Shown: positions 26,373 through 36,476, counted from the stretch's first letter. The stretch: 64,000 nt of DNA from Thiothrix winogradskyi (GCF_021650935.1 NZ_CP091244.1:2356001-2420000); one strand, 5' to 3'. Notes: a model not told the origin generated them from the letters alone. A program made the numbers and translations.

Positions 26373-27041
26373 ATGGATATGAAAATTTTCTTAGATCAAA
26401 TGCTGCAATCCGGCAAAGAACTGGCGCAAAAAGGTCAGAATGTGGCGGAACAAAAACTCGGTGTTCCGGCTGAAGGTGAACAGCGTGAACAGATGTTGTC
26501 TGGCATGAAAACGGGGGCAGCTGCCGCTGGGGTATTGGCCTTATTGCTGGGCACCAGTGCGGGGCGGCGGGTCACGGGGGCGGCGGTGAAAGTTGGTAGC
26601 TTGGCTGCTTTAGGTGGCCTGGCTTATCAGATGTATCGTCAGTGGGAAACCAATGCGGGCAATGCCAGCACGGCGACGCCAAGTGACCCCGCGTTACTGG
26701 AAGCACCTGCCCCTAAGGCAACCGTCGAGATTCTGCTAAAAGCCATGATTGCTGCGGCTAAAGCCGATGGGCATGTGGATTCTGCTGAATTGGCGAGTAT
26801 TCGTCAGCAATTAGCCGGTATTGAGACTGAAGCGGATGTCAATGATATGATTCTGCATGAGTTGGCTCAGCCTTTGGATGCCAAGCAAATTGCAGCGTTG
26901 GCGAATAACGACTTGGCGGTGGCGACGGAAATTTATTTGGTCTCAGCAGCTATTATTGATGGCGCTAATGAAGCAGAAAAAGCCTATTTAGAAGACTTGC
27001 GTGGTGCTTTGCGATTACCTGAAGAAGTTTCCGCGCAGTAA
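26373..27041 (+). CDS. DUF533 (YebE-like) inner-membrane TerB-like protein
   Basis: A 222-residue protein with an amphipathic N-terminus, a Gly/Ala-rich hydrophobic region (about residues 45-85) and a C-terminal helical TerB-like domain (LLKAMIAAAKADGHVDSAEL). That domain has the acidic metal-binding pattern seen in tellurite-resistance TerB. DUF533 proteins such as YebE are envelope-stress-linked and otherwise uncharacterised. It starts one base after the hda stop, so it is likely in the same transcript. Confidence 0.85.
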   Translation: MDMKIFLDQMLQSGKELAQKGQNVAEQKLGVPAEGEQREQMLSGMKTGAAAAGVLALLLGTSAGRRVTGAAVKVGSLAALGGLAYQMYRQWETNAGNASTATPSDPALLEAPAPKATVEILLKAMIAAAKADGHVDSAELASIRQQLAGIETEADVNDMILHELAQPLDAKQIAALANNDLAVATEIYLVSAAIIDGANEAEKAYLEDLRGALRLPEEVSAQ

Positions 27042-27053
27042 GTTGGCACTGTT

Positions 27054-27081
27054 GTAGAGACGCAAAATTTTGCGTCTCTAC
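27054..27081. repeat. 28-bp perfect palindrome (GTAGAGACGC type)
   Basis: GTAGAGACGCAAAA is followed by its exact reverse complement. It lies between the convergent DUF533 and PA3496-like genes and may serve as a terminator. Confidence 0.9.
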
Positions 27082-27097
27082 AGAGGCTGTGTGCCTT

Positions 27098-27286
27098 TCA
27101 GGATTTGTCATCATCCTCAAACACGTCTTTCAGACGGCGCTCCAGCGCTTTGCGCTCTAAGTAGTCTTCGAGATTACGCCGTACCACGTGAGGTTTAATT
27201 TTCTTGCCATCTGTGTGTACGGCTGTTTTTTCTAACTGGAAAAGTTCGTCTTCTTGTTCCGTGTAATAGTCTTTGTTATCACGCAT
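27098..27286 (-). CDS. PA3496-family small protein
   Basis: A 62-residue charged protein with the pattern RRNLEDYLERKALERRLKDV. This matches the PA3496 family of short gammaproteobacterial proteins annotated as putative envelope-integrity factors. It is highly charged, without TM or signal. The function is not established. Confidence 0.75.
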   Translation of the reverse strand: MRDNKDYYTEQEDELFQLEKTAVHTDGKKIKPHVVRRNLEDYLERKALERRLKDVFEDDDKS

Positions 27287-27375
27287 GAAATAACTCCTTT
27301 TGTCGTTATTTATTTGATTTTCATCAGTTTTATATGGGTGACAATTGTATGCAGCATTAACTTAACTCATGCTGA

Positions 27376-29664
27376 TTATTTTACCGCTTGTTGCCTGAAA
27401 GTCGCTGCTTGTGCGCGTAATTGCTCTGGTGTTATATCACCAACAAGGCGCAATGCCCGTAACTCTTCTCCGGCATTGTTGAAAAATACAATAGCAGGAG
27501 GGGCTACGACATCGAAGCGTTTTTGCAGTGCCAAGTCATGGTCATTCTGGTCAGTGACATCGACTTTCAAAAAGAGCGTATTACCCAAGATTTTGATGGA
27601 TTCTGGATCTCTGAAAGTGGTTTTTTCCATCGTATGGCAATAGCTGCACCAATCAGCATAGAAGTCCAGCATCACAGGGCGTTGTTGCGCTTTCGCTTGT
27701 TGCAGTGCAGTTTCTAGCGCGGCAACGTTTTGAATGCGTTGAAACGAGATGGCGACCTCAGCGGCTTGACCAGACGCTATGCCCACGGAAAAAACACCTT
27801 TTAGTGGTTGCAGCAAGTTTGTGCTACCGGCAGCTAAACCGAGCAAGATTAATGCGCCGTAGAATAATTGCAGCATACCCGTGCTTTTCCAAAAGCGCCC
27901 CCAGCCTCCGGCATCTTCGTCAACTTTTTCCAATGCGCCCATGTAAACGCCGGATGAAACTAACAGAATGCCGGTAAGTGCCATCGTGATTTCGATAGAA
28001 ACAATACGGCTGAGCATGTAAATCGCCACACCCAGCATAATAATGCCAAAGAGTGCTTTGACGGTATCCATCCAAATGCCAGCGCGTGGTAACAGATGCC
28101 CGGCAGACGTGCCAATGAGAATTAAGGGTACACCGATGCCCATTCCCAGTGAGAATAAAGCAGCCGCGCCTAACCATGCATTATGGCTTTGGGTAATAAA
28201 CGTTAAAATACCGGCAATCGCTGGACCAGCACAGGGACCAACAATCAAGGTCGAGAGGAAGCCCATAATGGCAGCGCCAACAAAGCTACCGCTTTCTTGT
28301 TTATTACTGAGGTCATTTAAACGACTTTGCAGGCTATTAGGTAATTGTAAGTCGTAAAAGCCAAACATGGAGAGGGCAAGAGCGACAAAGAGTGCGCTCA
28401 TTAAACCGATGGCAATGGGGTGTTGCAGCACCGCTTGGAGGTTTTGCCCAAAATATCCAAAGACAAAACCAACAATCGCATAAGCGACGGCACCTGAAAC
28501 AACATAAGTGACGGAAAGCCATAAGGCTTTACTGGAGGAGGTGTTGCCAGACCCTGCAATGATGCCAGAAAGAATAGGAACCATCGGGAAAATACACGGG
28601 GTAAAAGCCAGTAATAAGCCTAACCCAAAAGTAATTGCCATGATTTGCAGAAACGAGCTATCTTCAAGGCGTTGCGTTAATGCATCTTGTTGATTAAGCG
28701 GGGCTTGAGTAGCGGAATTGCTTTCAGTGCCAGTGAGTGGTTTTGCATCTGCCAAGCCAGTCAGCGTCAATTCACGGCTATGTTTGACTGGGGGGTAGCA
28801 AATACCTGTGCTATCGGAACAACCTTGGTATTCGGTTTCCACCACCAGCTTTTGCAGACCAGTCGATTGCAGTATCGGGATTTTGACATCAATATCTTCA
28901 CCGTAGACTTCTATCTTGCCAAAGTATTCATCGTCAACGATTTTACCTGTCGGAAAAATAGGTGAGCCAAGCGTGACACCTTGTGGTTCTTTAACAGTGA
29001 ATTGAATTTTAGGACGGTATAAATGATGGTCTGGCTGGATAGTCCAATGTGCATTTAACATGCCTTTATCGAGTGCAGTGAGTTCAAATACGAATGCCTG
29101 CTCGACGGGAATGGCACTGCCAGCTTTGGGTTTCTGAGCCTGTTTAATAATGTTGGTCAGTGCTGTATCGGAAGCCGGTGTTTCTGTCTTGGCTACCGGT
29201 GCTGCGGTTTTATCAGTGGTATTATCTAGCGCAGCTAATTGTAATTTAGCGGTTTTTTTCTGAGGGGCATAACATAAACCCGCATCGGCACACCCCTGAT
29301 ATTTGACTTTGAGTGCCAGTTCCAGCGCTTGTGAAGCGGTTTGACCGCGCTCGACCGGAATCTCAATTGCTACCTGATTATGGTAAACCTCGGTCTGACC
29401 AAAATTAGGGTCGTTTTTACTTTCGCCAGTGGGAAATGCTGGGGCAGACAAGCTTAAGTTTGGCGTTTCCGCCTCAAACGTAAAGCGTTCACGATAAAGG
29501 TAATAGCCTTGGGCAATATCCCAGGTCGCTTTGATTTTATCAGGTGCAATGACTTCAGCCTTGAATTTGAAGGCTTGGTCTGGTGGCAGCAGGTCTTCCT
29601 GCTTGAGTGCATGAGCTTGCATTGAAGCTACCAGCAATAGCAGGAAGCAGAGTAGTTTTCTCAT
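27376..29664 (-). CDS. dsbD: Thiol:disulfide interchange protein DsbD with duplicated N-terminal domain
   Basis: A 762-residue inner-membrane reductase that passes electrons from cytoplasmic thioredoxin to periplasmic partners. After the signal peptide there are two DsbD-alpha-like domains in tandem (about residues 20-140 and 170-300), each with its Cys pair (YQGCADAGLCY and YQGCSDSTGICY). The eight-TM central domain has FTPCIFPMVPILSG and GPCAGPAIAG. A C-terminal thioredoxin domain has WCSYC. E. coli DsbD (565 residues) has a single alpha domain. The ATG at 29664 is followed by a clean signal peptide. Confidence 0.93.
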   Translation of the reverse strand: MRKLLCFLLLLVASMQAHALKQEDLLPPDQAFKFKAEVIAPDKIKATWDIAQGYYLYRERFTFEAETPNLSLSAPAFPTGESKNDPNFGQTEVYHNQVAIEIPVERGQTASQALELALKVKYQGCADAGLCYAPQKKTAKLQLAALDNTTDKTAAPVAKTETPASDTALTNIIKQAQKPKAGSAIPVEQAFVFELTALDKGMLNAHWTIQPDHHLYRPKIQFTVKEPQGVTLGSPIFPTGKIVDDEYFGKIEVYGEDIDVKIPILQSTGLQKLVVETEYQGCSDSTGICYPPVKHSRELTLTGLADAKPLTGTESNSATQAPLNQQDALTQRLEDSSFLQIMAITFGLGLLLAFTPCIFPMVPILSGIIAGSGNTSSSKALWLSVTYVVSGAVAYAIVGFVFGYFGQNLQAVLQHPIAIGLMSALFVALALSMFGFYDLQLPNSLQSRLNDLSNKQESGSFVGAAIMGFLSTLIVGPCAGPAIAGILTFITQSHNAWLGAAALFSLGMGIGVPLILIGTSAGHLLPRAGIWMDTVKALFGIIMLGVAIYMLSRIVSIEITMALTGILLVSSGVYMGALEKVDEDAGGWGRFWKSTGMLQLFYGALILLGLAAGSTNLLQPLKGVFSVGIASGQAAEVAISFQRIQNVAALETALQQAKAQQRPVMLDFYADWCSYCHTMEKTTFRDPESIKILGNTLFLKVDVTDQNDHDLALQKRFDVVAPPAIVFFNNAGEELRALRLVGDITPEQLRAQAATFRQQAVK

Positions 29665-29689
29665 TGTTGGTCGCTCTCTAACCTGCACA

Positions 29690-30006
29690 CGAGGGATGGG
29701 CTGTTAGCCTGATCCGGCAGGAATCTCATTACAAGTATGCAATCCGTTATGCAATCCGTCATCTTTCAGTGTGGTGTAATTGAATTCGGGTAATAGTAGA
29801 GTAAATGTCAGAGATCGGCAAAATATCTTCGCACCATTTTGCATCATATTGAGTGTTTTTGTGGGTCGACAGGGATGTGAGCCTAAAGTGGTCGCCTGAA
29901 GTTGTGCTTTGTGCAACAGGATGTGGTTTGAATGCAACAGGATGTGTGTGGATAAAACGAAAGCCTAAGGCACTCAGGCTTTCGTCATGGTTTGCGCTAT
30001 TGGCAA
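29690..30006. other. Intergenic region between dsbD and the H-NS-like gene
   Basis: No gene seen. It contains a 14-bp direct repeat (TGCAACAGGATGTG at 29912-29925 and 29933-29946) and the terminator at 29958-29984. Promoter boxes for dsbD were not identifiable. Confidence 0.6.
29958..29984 (-). terminator. Rho-independent terminator of the H-NS-like gene
   Basis: The stem CGAAAGCCT/AGGCTTTCG, read on the minus strand, is followed by TTTTATCC 22 bases past the gene stop. Confidence 0.85.
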
Positions 30007-30336
30007 TTATTCAGGAATCAAGCAGTCGTTTAAGTCACGACCGCCAGAGATCCATTCTTCAACCCAACCTGGTTTTCTACCGCGCCCGCTCCACGTTTGT
30101 TCTGGGTTATTGGGGTTGCTGTATTTTGCTTTAACAATGCGTTTTTTAGCGGGGCGTGATTGCATGACTTCTATAACTTCTTCAAGTGTAAAGCCTGAAC
30201 GCTCAACCATGTCTTCAATCGCTTCGCGTAAACTTAATAGCTCACCGTCACGGCGATTGGCAATAGCACTCTCAATACTGCCTTTGAGTTTTTCAAGTTC
30301 TAAAACACTGAGGTTGGAAATATCAACATTAGACAT
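30007..30336 (-). CDS. H-NS-family nucleoid protein
   Basis: A 109-residue protein with an N-terminal coiled-coil dimerisation region (LELEKLKGSIESAIANRRDG). The C-terminal DNA-binding motif KYSNPNNPEQTWSGRGRKPG is the H-NS/StpA AT-hook-like signature. It silences AT-rich foreign DNA, which is pertinent as the window carries AT-rich acquired genes. Start at 30336 (MSNVDISN); an ATG three codons upstream is less likely. Confidence 0.9.
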   Translation of the reverse strand: MSNVDISNLSVLELEKLKGSIESAIANRRDGELLSLREAIEDMVERSGFTLEEVIEVMQSRPAKKRIVKAKYSNPNNPEQTWSGRGRKPGWVEEWISGGRDLNDCLIPE

Positions 30337-31490
30337 GAATAACACCTTTCCTTTTGCATTATGTTTAAAAAATATATTTTTATATATTCCCGTTATTTAA
30401 TGAGTTTGTCAAGCAAGGTTTTTTATGAAAATAGACGTTAGTGTTTTAAATTGTACGGAGATGCCCGATGGTGGTTTGTTCTGTCAAAACGTAGTGCGAT
30501 TGGGATGGCTATTTTTTATCAGACAGGCGGCGTGGCAATTGTCAAGTAAATTGGCTATAATTAAGGGCATTATTTAATCATAATTATTATAGAAAGACCT
30601 GTTATTAGGGGAATTTGATGCGATTTGTCGTTCCAATCCTGTCATTGGTTGCGTTGGCAGTCGTTTTTGTCTGGGTAGTGTCCAGCGGCCAGCTAAACAA
30701 GACGTCAATGGCAGATAAGTTGTCTGTTTTAACCAATCTTGTGCCTTATTTATTGTTCGGCATGTTTGTTGCGCAAGTCGCAGCCGTTTATCTGTTGGTG
30801 CGATTTAGTCGGCGTGCTCCTGTGGTAACGGCATTGGCAGTACATGATGCGGTAGATGAGGTTAAAACTCCCCAAGAGCAGGTAAATACCGAGTGGGTAT
30901 TGGATGCTTTGGCTGGTGGGGTGATTGTTGCTAACCAACAAGGCATCATTACTTATATGAACACCAGTGCAGAAAAGTTAACGCTGTGGCAGCGTGATAA
31001 AGTATTGGGTGAACATGTTAGCCATGTATTGAAGTTAGAAGACTTACAAGGCAATCCATTGGGTGAAAAAGCCTTTGAAACCAATATGTTTCATCCTAAT
31101 TATCCGCTGCAATTTGGGCAGGTGAAGCTGTACCCGCGTATTGGTGAAGAGCGTTTCGTCGAATTAAACACGACCTGTATACTCGAAAATTGTAAAGCGA
31201 TTGTATTTATTTTTCGCGATGTTACCGCTGATCGGAAAGTCATTAACCGTTTGTACCGTCAGGCGTCGCGTGATGCATTAACGGATTTGATGAATCGCAC
31301 CAGTTTTGAACAGTATGTGGAACAACTGGCGCATGATACCTCTGCGTTGACGCGCAGCCATGTGTTAGCCAGCGTGGATTTGGATAATTTCAAAATTATC
31401 AATGATACCTGTGGGCATTTAGCCGGGGATGAATTGCTTAAGCAGGTTGCGCAGATCTTCAGGCGCTCAGTGCGGGTTTCCGATAAGGTG

Positions 31491-32759
31491 GGGAACCTCT
31501 AAAAACCCGGCGTATTGCAACGGTTAGCGTTGGCCTATCGGCATTTTGTTAAAAAAACACCAACCCATCTCAATTTTTAGCACACCAAGCCACAATCAGG
31601 TTGTTTTTCCGCATTTTTGCTGTTTTTTCGGGAATTTCTCCATCAAATGGGCACAACTCCGCCCTCTCTGAGCGAACAGAGCCGACGCAGGTTATACACG
31701 GTTGCTTTGATGCTGAGGCCGAATACTGCCCGTGCCAACCCAATGCTGCGGATGGCTTTGCCACCCATCGCACAGATTGACCCAAACACATGCTCAACCC
31801 GTGCGCGGGGTCTGGCGATGCGGGTGTTGCGGCGTTTCTGGCAGTCGGATTGCGGCTTGCCTTTCTTGGCTTTGTGCTGGATGTGTAACCGCCAGCTACC
31901 TTGGTTGAGGCGTTGTTCACGGGATTGGTCTTCATAACCTTTGTCCGCCCATACGTCACGGCTGGTGTTGGCTCGGTCAAGCACCGCTTCAAAATGGTTG
32001 GTGTCATGCTCTTTGGCGGTGCTGATGTGGCGTTTGCGGATGAGTTTGTATTTCCGATCGGCACTGATACTGAGTTTGTAGCCGTGGTAGCTTTTGCCGT
32101 GTTTTTTCGTCCAGCTTGCTTCCGTATCCTTTTGGCGACGTTGGCAGGTGTCCAGCCAGCGGGTGTTGCCGCTTGTTCCAACAGCGCTTTTTCTTCTTTG
32201 TGGAAATGTTGTTTAGGGGCTTCCACCAGCGTGGCATCGACGATTTGACCACCACGGGCAATAAAACCGTGTTGTTGTAATTGCCGTTGGACGGCATCAA
32301 ACAGGGCATCCGCACCACCTGCCGCACTGATCCGTTCACGGAATACCCACAAGGTATTGGCATCCGGGATCGTGCTGGAATGACGCAGGCCACAAAACCG
32401 TTGGAACGACAGCCGGTCAAGCAATTGGTATTCCAATGCCTCGTCCGACAGGTTGTACAGGTGTTGCAACACCAAGACCCGTACCATCAGTTCCGTTGGG
32501 TAGGGTGGACGGCCTCCTCGCTTGTCACTTGGGCGTGGGGCGATGTGGTCGATTTCTGCTGCCAAGGCGACAAAGTTGACGTGCTGGTTCAGCGTGGACA
32601 GCAGGTCGCCCTTGCGGTCGAGTTTCTGTTCACGCTCTTCGGCGGCAAACAGACTGGTTTTGATGGCACTTTTCTTGGGCATGGCTAGTAACGGGGCGGT
32701 GGCTCAGATGAGCATTTTCTCACATTTGTGTGGGTATCAGTGGGTTTTTAGAGGTTCCC
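31491..32759 (-). mobile_element. IS5-family element, copy A
   Basis: 1269 bp with perfect 18-bp terminal inverted repeats GGGAACCTCTAAAAACCC. It is flanked by the 4-bp target duplication GGTG (31487-31490 and 32760-32763), and its transposase frame is broken by the same one-base deletion as copies C and D. Confidence 0.95.
31643..32682 (-). pseudogene. IS5-family transposase, frameshifted (copy A)
   Basis: Related at near identity to the intact 346-residue transposase at 39772-40812 but missing one C in the CTGCCCAACG context. The frame therefore changes after residue ~176, before the second catalytic Asp (DVWADKGYED). The N-terminal half and the C-terminal half lie in two different frames. 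Copies A, C and D share this lesion. Confidence 0.9.
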
Positions 32760-33957
32760 GGTGGCGCGTATTGGCGGGGATGAATTTGCTGTATTTTTAG
32801 AGGGTTGCGGCTTGGAAAAAGGTCGTAGCATTATGGAGTCCATTTTAACGGAATTGCGCAATTTCCGCTTTAGTTGGGAAGGTAAGGTATTTTCTATTGG
32901 TGCGAGTGTTGGCTTACTTGAGTTTATGCCAGCTTCCAATCTTCAGATTAAGCAGTTGTTTTCAGATGCAGATAAGGCTTGCTATACCGCTAAAGCCTTG
33001 GGGCGTAACCAAGTCTTTGTCCATGCAGAAGAGAAGCGTGAACAAATGTCTAACCAACGGGTGCATGACTGGAGTAAGTTATTAAAAGATGCCTTGCGTG
33101 AAGACCGTTTCATTCTGTTTGCTCAGCCAGTAGTGCCGTTGCATTCGGAGCGTCATCAAAGTTTCCGCCAATACGAAATCTTGTTGCGTTTACCGTTTCG
33201 ACAAGCATTGTTGAATCCCGGTAGCTTTTTGCCGGTGGCTGACCGTCTGGATTTGATGACGAGTATCGACCGTTGGATTATTCGTAAGGCGTTGGAAATG
33301 TTAGCGGGCTGTCGCCGTGATAACGCTAACGGCTCCCCCTGTCTGGAAACGCGCTTGATGATCAATTTGTCTGGTCAGTCGGTGCAGGATGCACGCCTAT
33401 TTCCGTATGTGGAGGAGCAGATCAAACAGTTTGGGATTGATCCCGGCATGATTTGTTTTGAGATTTCGGAATCAGTGGCAATCAGTAACTTTGTCCATGC
33501 GAAACGGGTGATGAATGCCTTGCACAGCTTGGGTTGCCATTTGGTGCTCGATGATTTTGGCAGCGGTTTTTCGTCACTCAGTTATTTGCGTGAATTGCCG
33601 CTTAGTTACCTCAAAATCGACGGCAATTTCGTGCATAACTTGGTTTCCAGCCCGGTGGATGCGGCAATGGTCAAAGCCGTACACGAAGTGGGGCAGGTCA
33701 TGAACTTGTTAACCATTGCGGAACTCGTGGAAGATGGTGAAACTTTGCAGCGTTTGCGTAAAATCGGCGTGGATTTCGCTCAAGGTTATTATTGCGGGCG
33801 ACCTATTCCGTTGCTGCAATTGCGTGAACGTATCCACGGTGAGCAGGCGCTCAACACAAAAGCTGCCTGAATTGGTCTGATTTGGTGGGGTTGCCTTGAA
33901 AACACTACCTTCAGACCGATATAGTGATCATTATCGATTTGAATGGAATTTTGTGTG

Positions 33958-34428
33958 ATGCGTCGTTTTCCCGTGTTTTCTGTGCTGCTTTTGGTAATTC
34001 CATTCTTTGAGCTGTGGTTGCTCATTAAAGTTGGCAGTGCCATTGGTGCACTGACGACGATTCTGCTGTTAATTCTCTCTGGTTTCTTTGGGATGTATTT
34101 ATTGCGTCACCAAGGGCTATCTTCGCTGGCAAAATTCCAACACGATATGCAGGCAGGGCAGCGTCCGGCGAAGTCTTTGCTGGAAGGTAGCATGATATTG
34201 CTCAGCGGTTTGCTCTTCATCATCCCCGGTTTCTTCACTGATATATTGGGGTTGATCTTGCTGTTTCCGCCAACCCGTTACCTATTAGTCAAAGCGGTGC
34301 TCAAGAATGGTGTGGTGTCCGCTTCGGGTTTTCAATACACCCAAACGTCGCGTACTTCCGGCTCTGACATTGAAGGCGAAGTCATTCACCGTACCGATGA
34401 TACAAAAAATTCACTCGACCGCCCTTGA
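33958..34428 (+). CDS. fxsA: FxsA-family inner-membrane protein
   Basis: A 156-residue membrane protein with four hydrophobic segments, the conserved start RRFPVFSVLLLVIPFFELW and the motif LIIPGFFTDILGLILLFPPTR. FxsA relieves F exclusion of phage T7 in E. coli when overproduced; its normal role is unclear. It lies directly upstream of groES, the usual gammaproteobacterial order, and its stop overlaps the groES -35 box. Confidence 0.88.
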   Translation: MRRFPVFSVLLLVIPFFELWLLIKVGSAIGALTTILLLILSGFFGMYLLRHQGLSSLAKFQHDMQAGQRPAKSLLEGSMILLSGLLFIIPGFFTDILGLILLFPPTRYLLVKAVLKNGVVSASGFQYTQTSRTSGSDIEGEVIHRTDDTKNSLDRP

Positions 34429-34452
34429 CTTTACTTTGCCCGCCCCTATTAT
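34425..34452 (+). promoter_or_regulatory. Sigma-70-like promoter of groESL
   Basis: TTGACT at 34425-34430 and TATTAT at 34447-34452 are separated by 16 bases and are immediately followed by the CIRCE operator. Confidence 0.7.
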
Positions 34453-34478
34453 TAGCACTCACTAGCCTTGAGTGCTAA
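34452..34478 (+). promoter_or_regulatory. CIRCE operator (HrcA binding site)
   Basis: TTAGCACTC, nine bases, GAGTGCTAA: an exact match to the CIRCE consensus. It is placed at the expected transcription start and 48 bases before groES, so groESL should be repressed by HrcA. Confidence 0.97.
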
Positions 34479-34526
34479 CAACAACCCTAATGTCCTAATC
34501 CTATTGGTTTGAGGAGAATACTGACC

Positions 34527-34817
34527 ATGAATATCCGTCCATTGCATGACCGCGTTGTAGTACGCCGTATGGAAGAAGAGCGCAAAACTGCCAGCGGCAT
34601 CATCATCCCTGACAATGCTACTGAAAAGCCTGATCGCGGCGAAGTCCTTGCGGTAGGCCCTGGCAAAGTTGGCGATGACAATGAGCGTATCGCGCTGCAA
34701 GTAAAAGTCGGTGACAAAGTTTTGTTCGGTAAATACGCCGGTACAGCAGTAAAAATGGATGGTCAAGAAGTCTTGATCATGCGCGAAGAAGATCTGCTGG
34801 CGATTATCGAAGGCTAA
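34527..34817 (+). CDS. groES: Co-chaperonin GroES
   Basis: A 96-residue ring-forming lid of the GroEL chamber. It has the N-terminus NIRPLHDRVVVRRMEEE, the mobile loop KTASGIIIPDNATEK and the C-terminus EDLLAIIEG. The ATG at 34527 has GAGGAG ten bases upstream. First gene of the CIRCE-controlled groESL operon. Confidence 0.98.
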   Translation: MNIRPLHDRVVVRRMEEERKTASGIIIPDNATEKPDRGEVLAVGPGKVGDDNERIALQVKVGDKVLFGKYAGTAVKMDGQEVLIMREEDLLAIIEG

Positions 34818-34835
34818 TTTTAAGAGGATTATGAA

Positions 34836-36476
34836 ATGAGTGCTAAAGAAGTACGTTTTGGTGATGACGCTCGCGTTCGCATGGTTCGCGGCATTAATGT
34901 TCTGGCAAACGCTGTAAAAGTTACCTTGGGCCCTAAGGGTCGTAACGTTGTGCTGGAAAAATCTTTCGGCGCACCGACTGTGACCAAAGACGGCGTTTCC
35001 GTTGCCAAAGAAATCGAACTGGAAGACAAGTTCGAGAACATGGGCGCACAGTTGGTTAAAGAAGTTTCAAGCAAAACTTCTGATGCTGCTGGTGACGGCA
35101 CAACGACTGCAACCGTTCTGGCACAAGCGATTGTGCGTGAAGGCATGAAGTCTGTTACCGCTGGAATGAACCCAATGGATCTGAAGCGCGGTATCGACAA
35201 AGCAGTCATCGCTGCGGTTGCTGAACTGCACAAGATGTCCAAGCCTTGCGCAGATACCAATGCCATTGCCCAAGTCGGTAGCATTTCTGCTAACTCTGAC
35301 GACGCTATCGGCAACATCATTGCTACCGCAATGGACAAAGTTGGCAAAGAAGGCGTCATCACCGTTGAAGAAGGCTCAGGTCTGGACAACGAATTGGACG
35401 TGGTTGAAGGTATGCAGTTCGATCGTGGCTACCTGTCCCCATACTTTGTGAACAACCAACAAAGCATGTCGGCTGAACTGGAAAGCCCGTTTGTACTGCT
35501 GTACGACAAGAAAATTTCCAACATCCGTGAACTACTGCCAGCCCTCGAAGGCGCTGCTAAAGCAGGCAAACCACTGATGATCATCGCGGAAGACATCGAA
35601 GGCGAAGCACTGGCGACGCTGGTTGTTAACAACATCCGTGGTATCGTTAAAGTGGCAGCGGTTAAAGCACCGGGCTTCGGCGACCGTCGTAAAGCCATGT
35701 TGCAAGACATCGCTATCCTGACTGGCGGCACTGTGATTTCTGAAGAAGTCGGTTTGGCGTTGGATAAAGTCACGCTGGACGATCTGGGTCAAGCGAAACG
35801 CATCAACGTTACCAAAGACAACACCACCATCATTGATGGCGCGGGTTCTCCTGATGACATCAAGGCGCGTGTTGACCAAGTGCGTTCACAAATCGAAACC
35901 ACTTCATCTGATTATGACCGTGAAAAACTGCAAGAACGCGTTGCCAAACTGGCTGGCGGCGTTGCGGTCATCAAGGTCGGTGCTGCTACTGAAATCGAGA
36001 TGAAAGAGAAGAAAGCTCGCGTTGAAGATGCCCTGCACGCTACCCGTGCTGCGGTTGAAGAAGGCGTTGTTCCTGGCGGTGGTGTTGCACTGGTACGTGC
36101 GCTGCAAGCGATTGCAGACCTGAAAGGTGACAACCACGAGCAAGACGTAGGCATCCAAATTGCTATGCGTGCGATGGAAGAGCCACTGCGCCAAATCTGC
36201 GCTAACGCTGGTGATGAGCCATCCGTTATCCTGAACGCGGTAAAAGCAGGCGAAGGTAACTACGGTTACAACGCACGTACTTCCGAGTACGGCGATATGA
36301 TCGCGATGGGTATCCTTGACCCAACTAAAGTTACCCGTACTGCTTTGCAGAACGCGGCATCTGTTTCTGGCTTGATTATCACGACCGAAGCAATGGTTGC
36401 TGAGATGCCGAAGAAAGATGGCGGCGGTGCAATGCCTGATATGGGCGGCATGGGTGGTATGGGCGGCATGATGTAA
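34836..36476 (+). CDS. groEL: Chaperonin GroEL
   Basis: A 546-residue ATP-dependent folding chamber subunit. The ATP site GDGTTTATVLAQAI, the family signature AAVEEGVVPGGG and the C-terminal Gly-Gly-Met repeats (MGGMGGMGGMM) are all present. It starts 18 bases after groES with AGAGGA upstream. There is one copy in the window. Confidence 0.98.
   Translation: MSAKEVRFGDDARVRMVRGINVLANAVKVTLGPKGRNVVLEKSFGAPTVTKDGVSVAKEIELEDKFENMGAQLVKEVSSKTSDAAGDGTTTATVLAQAIVREGMKSVTAGMNPMDLKRGIDKAVIAAVAELHKMSKPCADTNAIAQVGSISANSDDAIGNIIATAMDKVGKEGVITVEEGSGLDNELDVVEGMQFDRGYLSPYFVNNQQSMSAELESPFVLLYDKKISNIRELLPALEGAAKAGKPLMIIAEDIEGEALATLVVNNIRGIVKVAAVKAPGFGDRRKAMLQDIAILTGGTVISEEVGLALDKVTLDDLGQAKRINVTKDNTTIIDGAGSPDDIKARVDQVRSQIETTSSDYDREKLQERVAKLAGGVAVIKVGAATEIEMKEKKARVEDALHATRAAVEEGVVPGGGVALVRALQAIADLKGDNHEQDVGIQIAMRAMEEPLRQICANAGDEPSVILNAVKAGEGNYGYNARTSEYGDMIAMGILDPTKVTRTALQNAASVSGLIITTEAMVAEMPKKDGGGAMPDMGGMGGMGGMM

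Larger units (their letters stand above)
30618..33870 (+). pseudogene. PAS-GGDEF-EAL cyclic-di-GMP protein split by IS5 copy A
   Basis: Two N-terminal TM helices, a PAS domain (about residues 90-200), a GGDEF domain and an EAL domain. The IS5 element at 31491-32759 with duplicated GGTG target splits it immediately before the GGDEF signature. Removing the element and one GGTG gives SDKVARIGGDEF in perfect frame and a 659-residue protein. The EAL half keeps the catalytic-type residues (YEILLRL, FEISES, DDFGSGFSS, LKIDG, AELVED, QGYYCGRP). The 5' part alone lacks the active loop. A protein from 32764 on might still be a phosphodiesterase if translated. An AGGGGA site precedes the ATG. Confidence 0.92.

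Noticed and set aside
29912..29946. 14-bp direct repeat TGCAACAGGATGTG as a possible operator or CRISPR-like unit
   Set aside because: Only two copies, 21 bases apart, with no dyad symmetry and no further units.
30400..30617. Small RNA or riboswitch upstream of the GGDEF/EAL gene
   Set aside because: The AT-rich leader has no conserved GEMM-type core or stable hairpin that I could identify.
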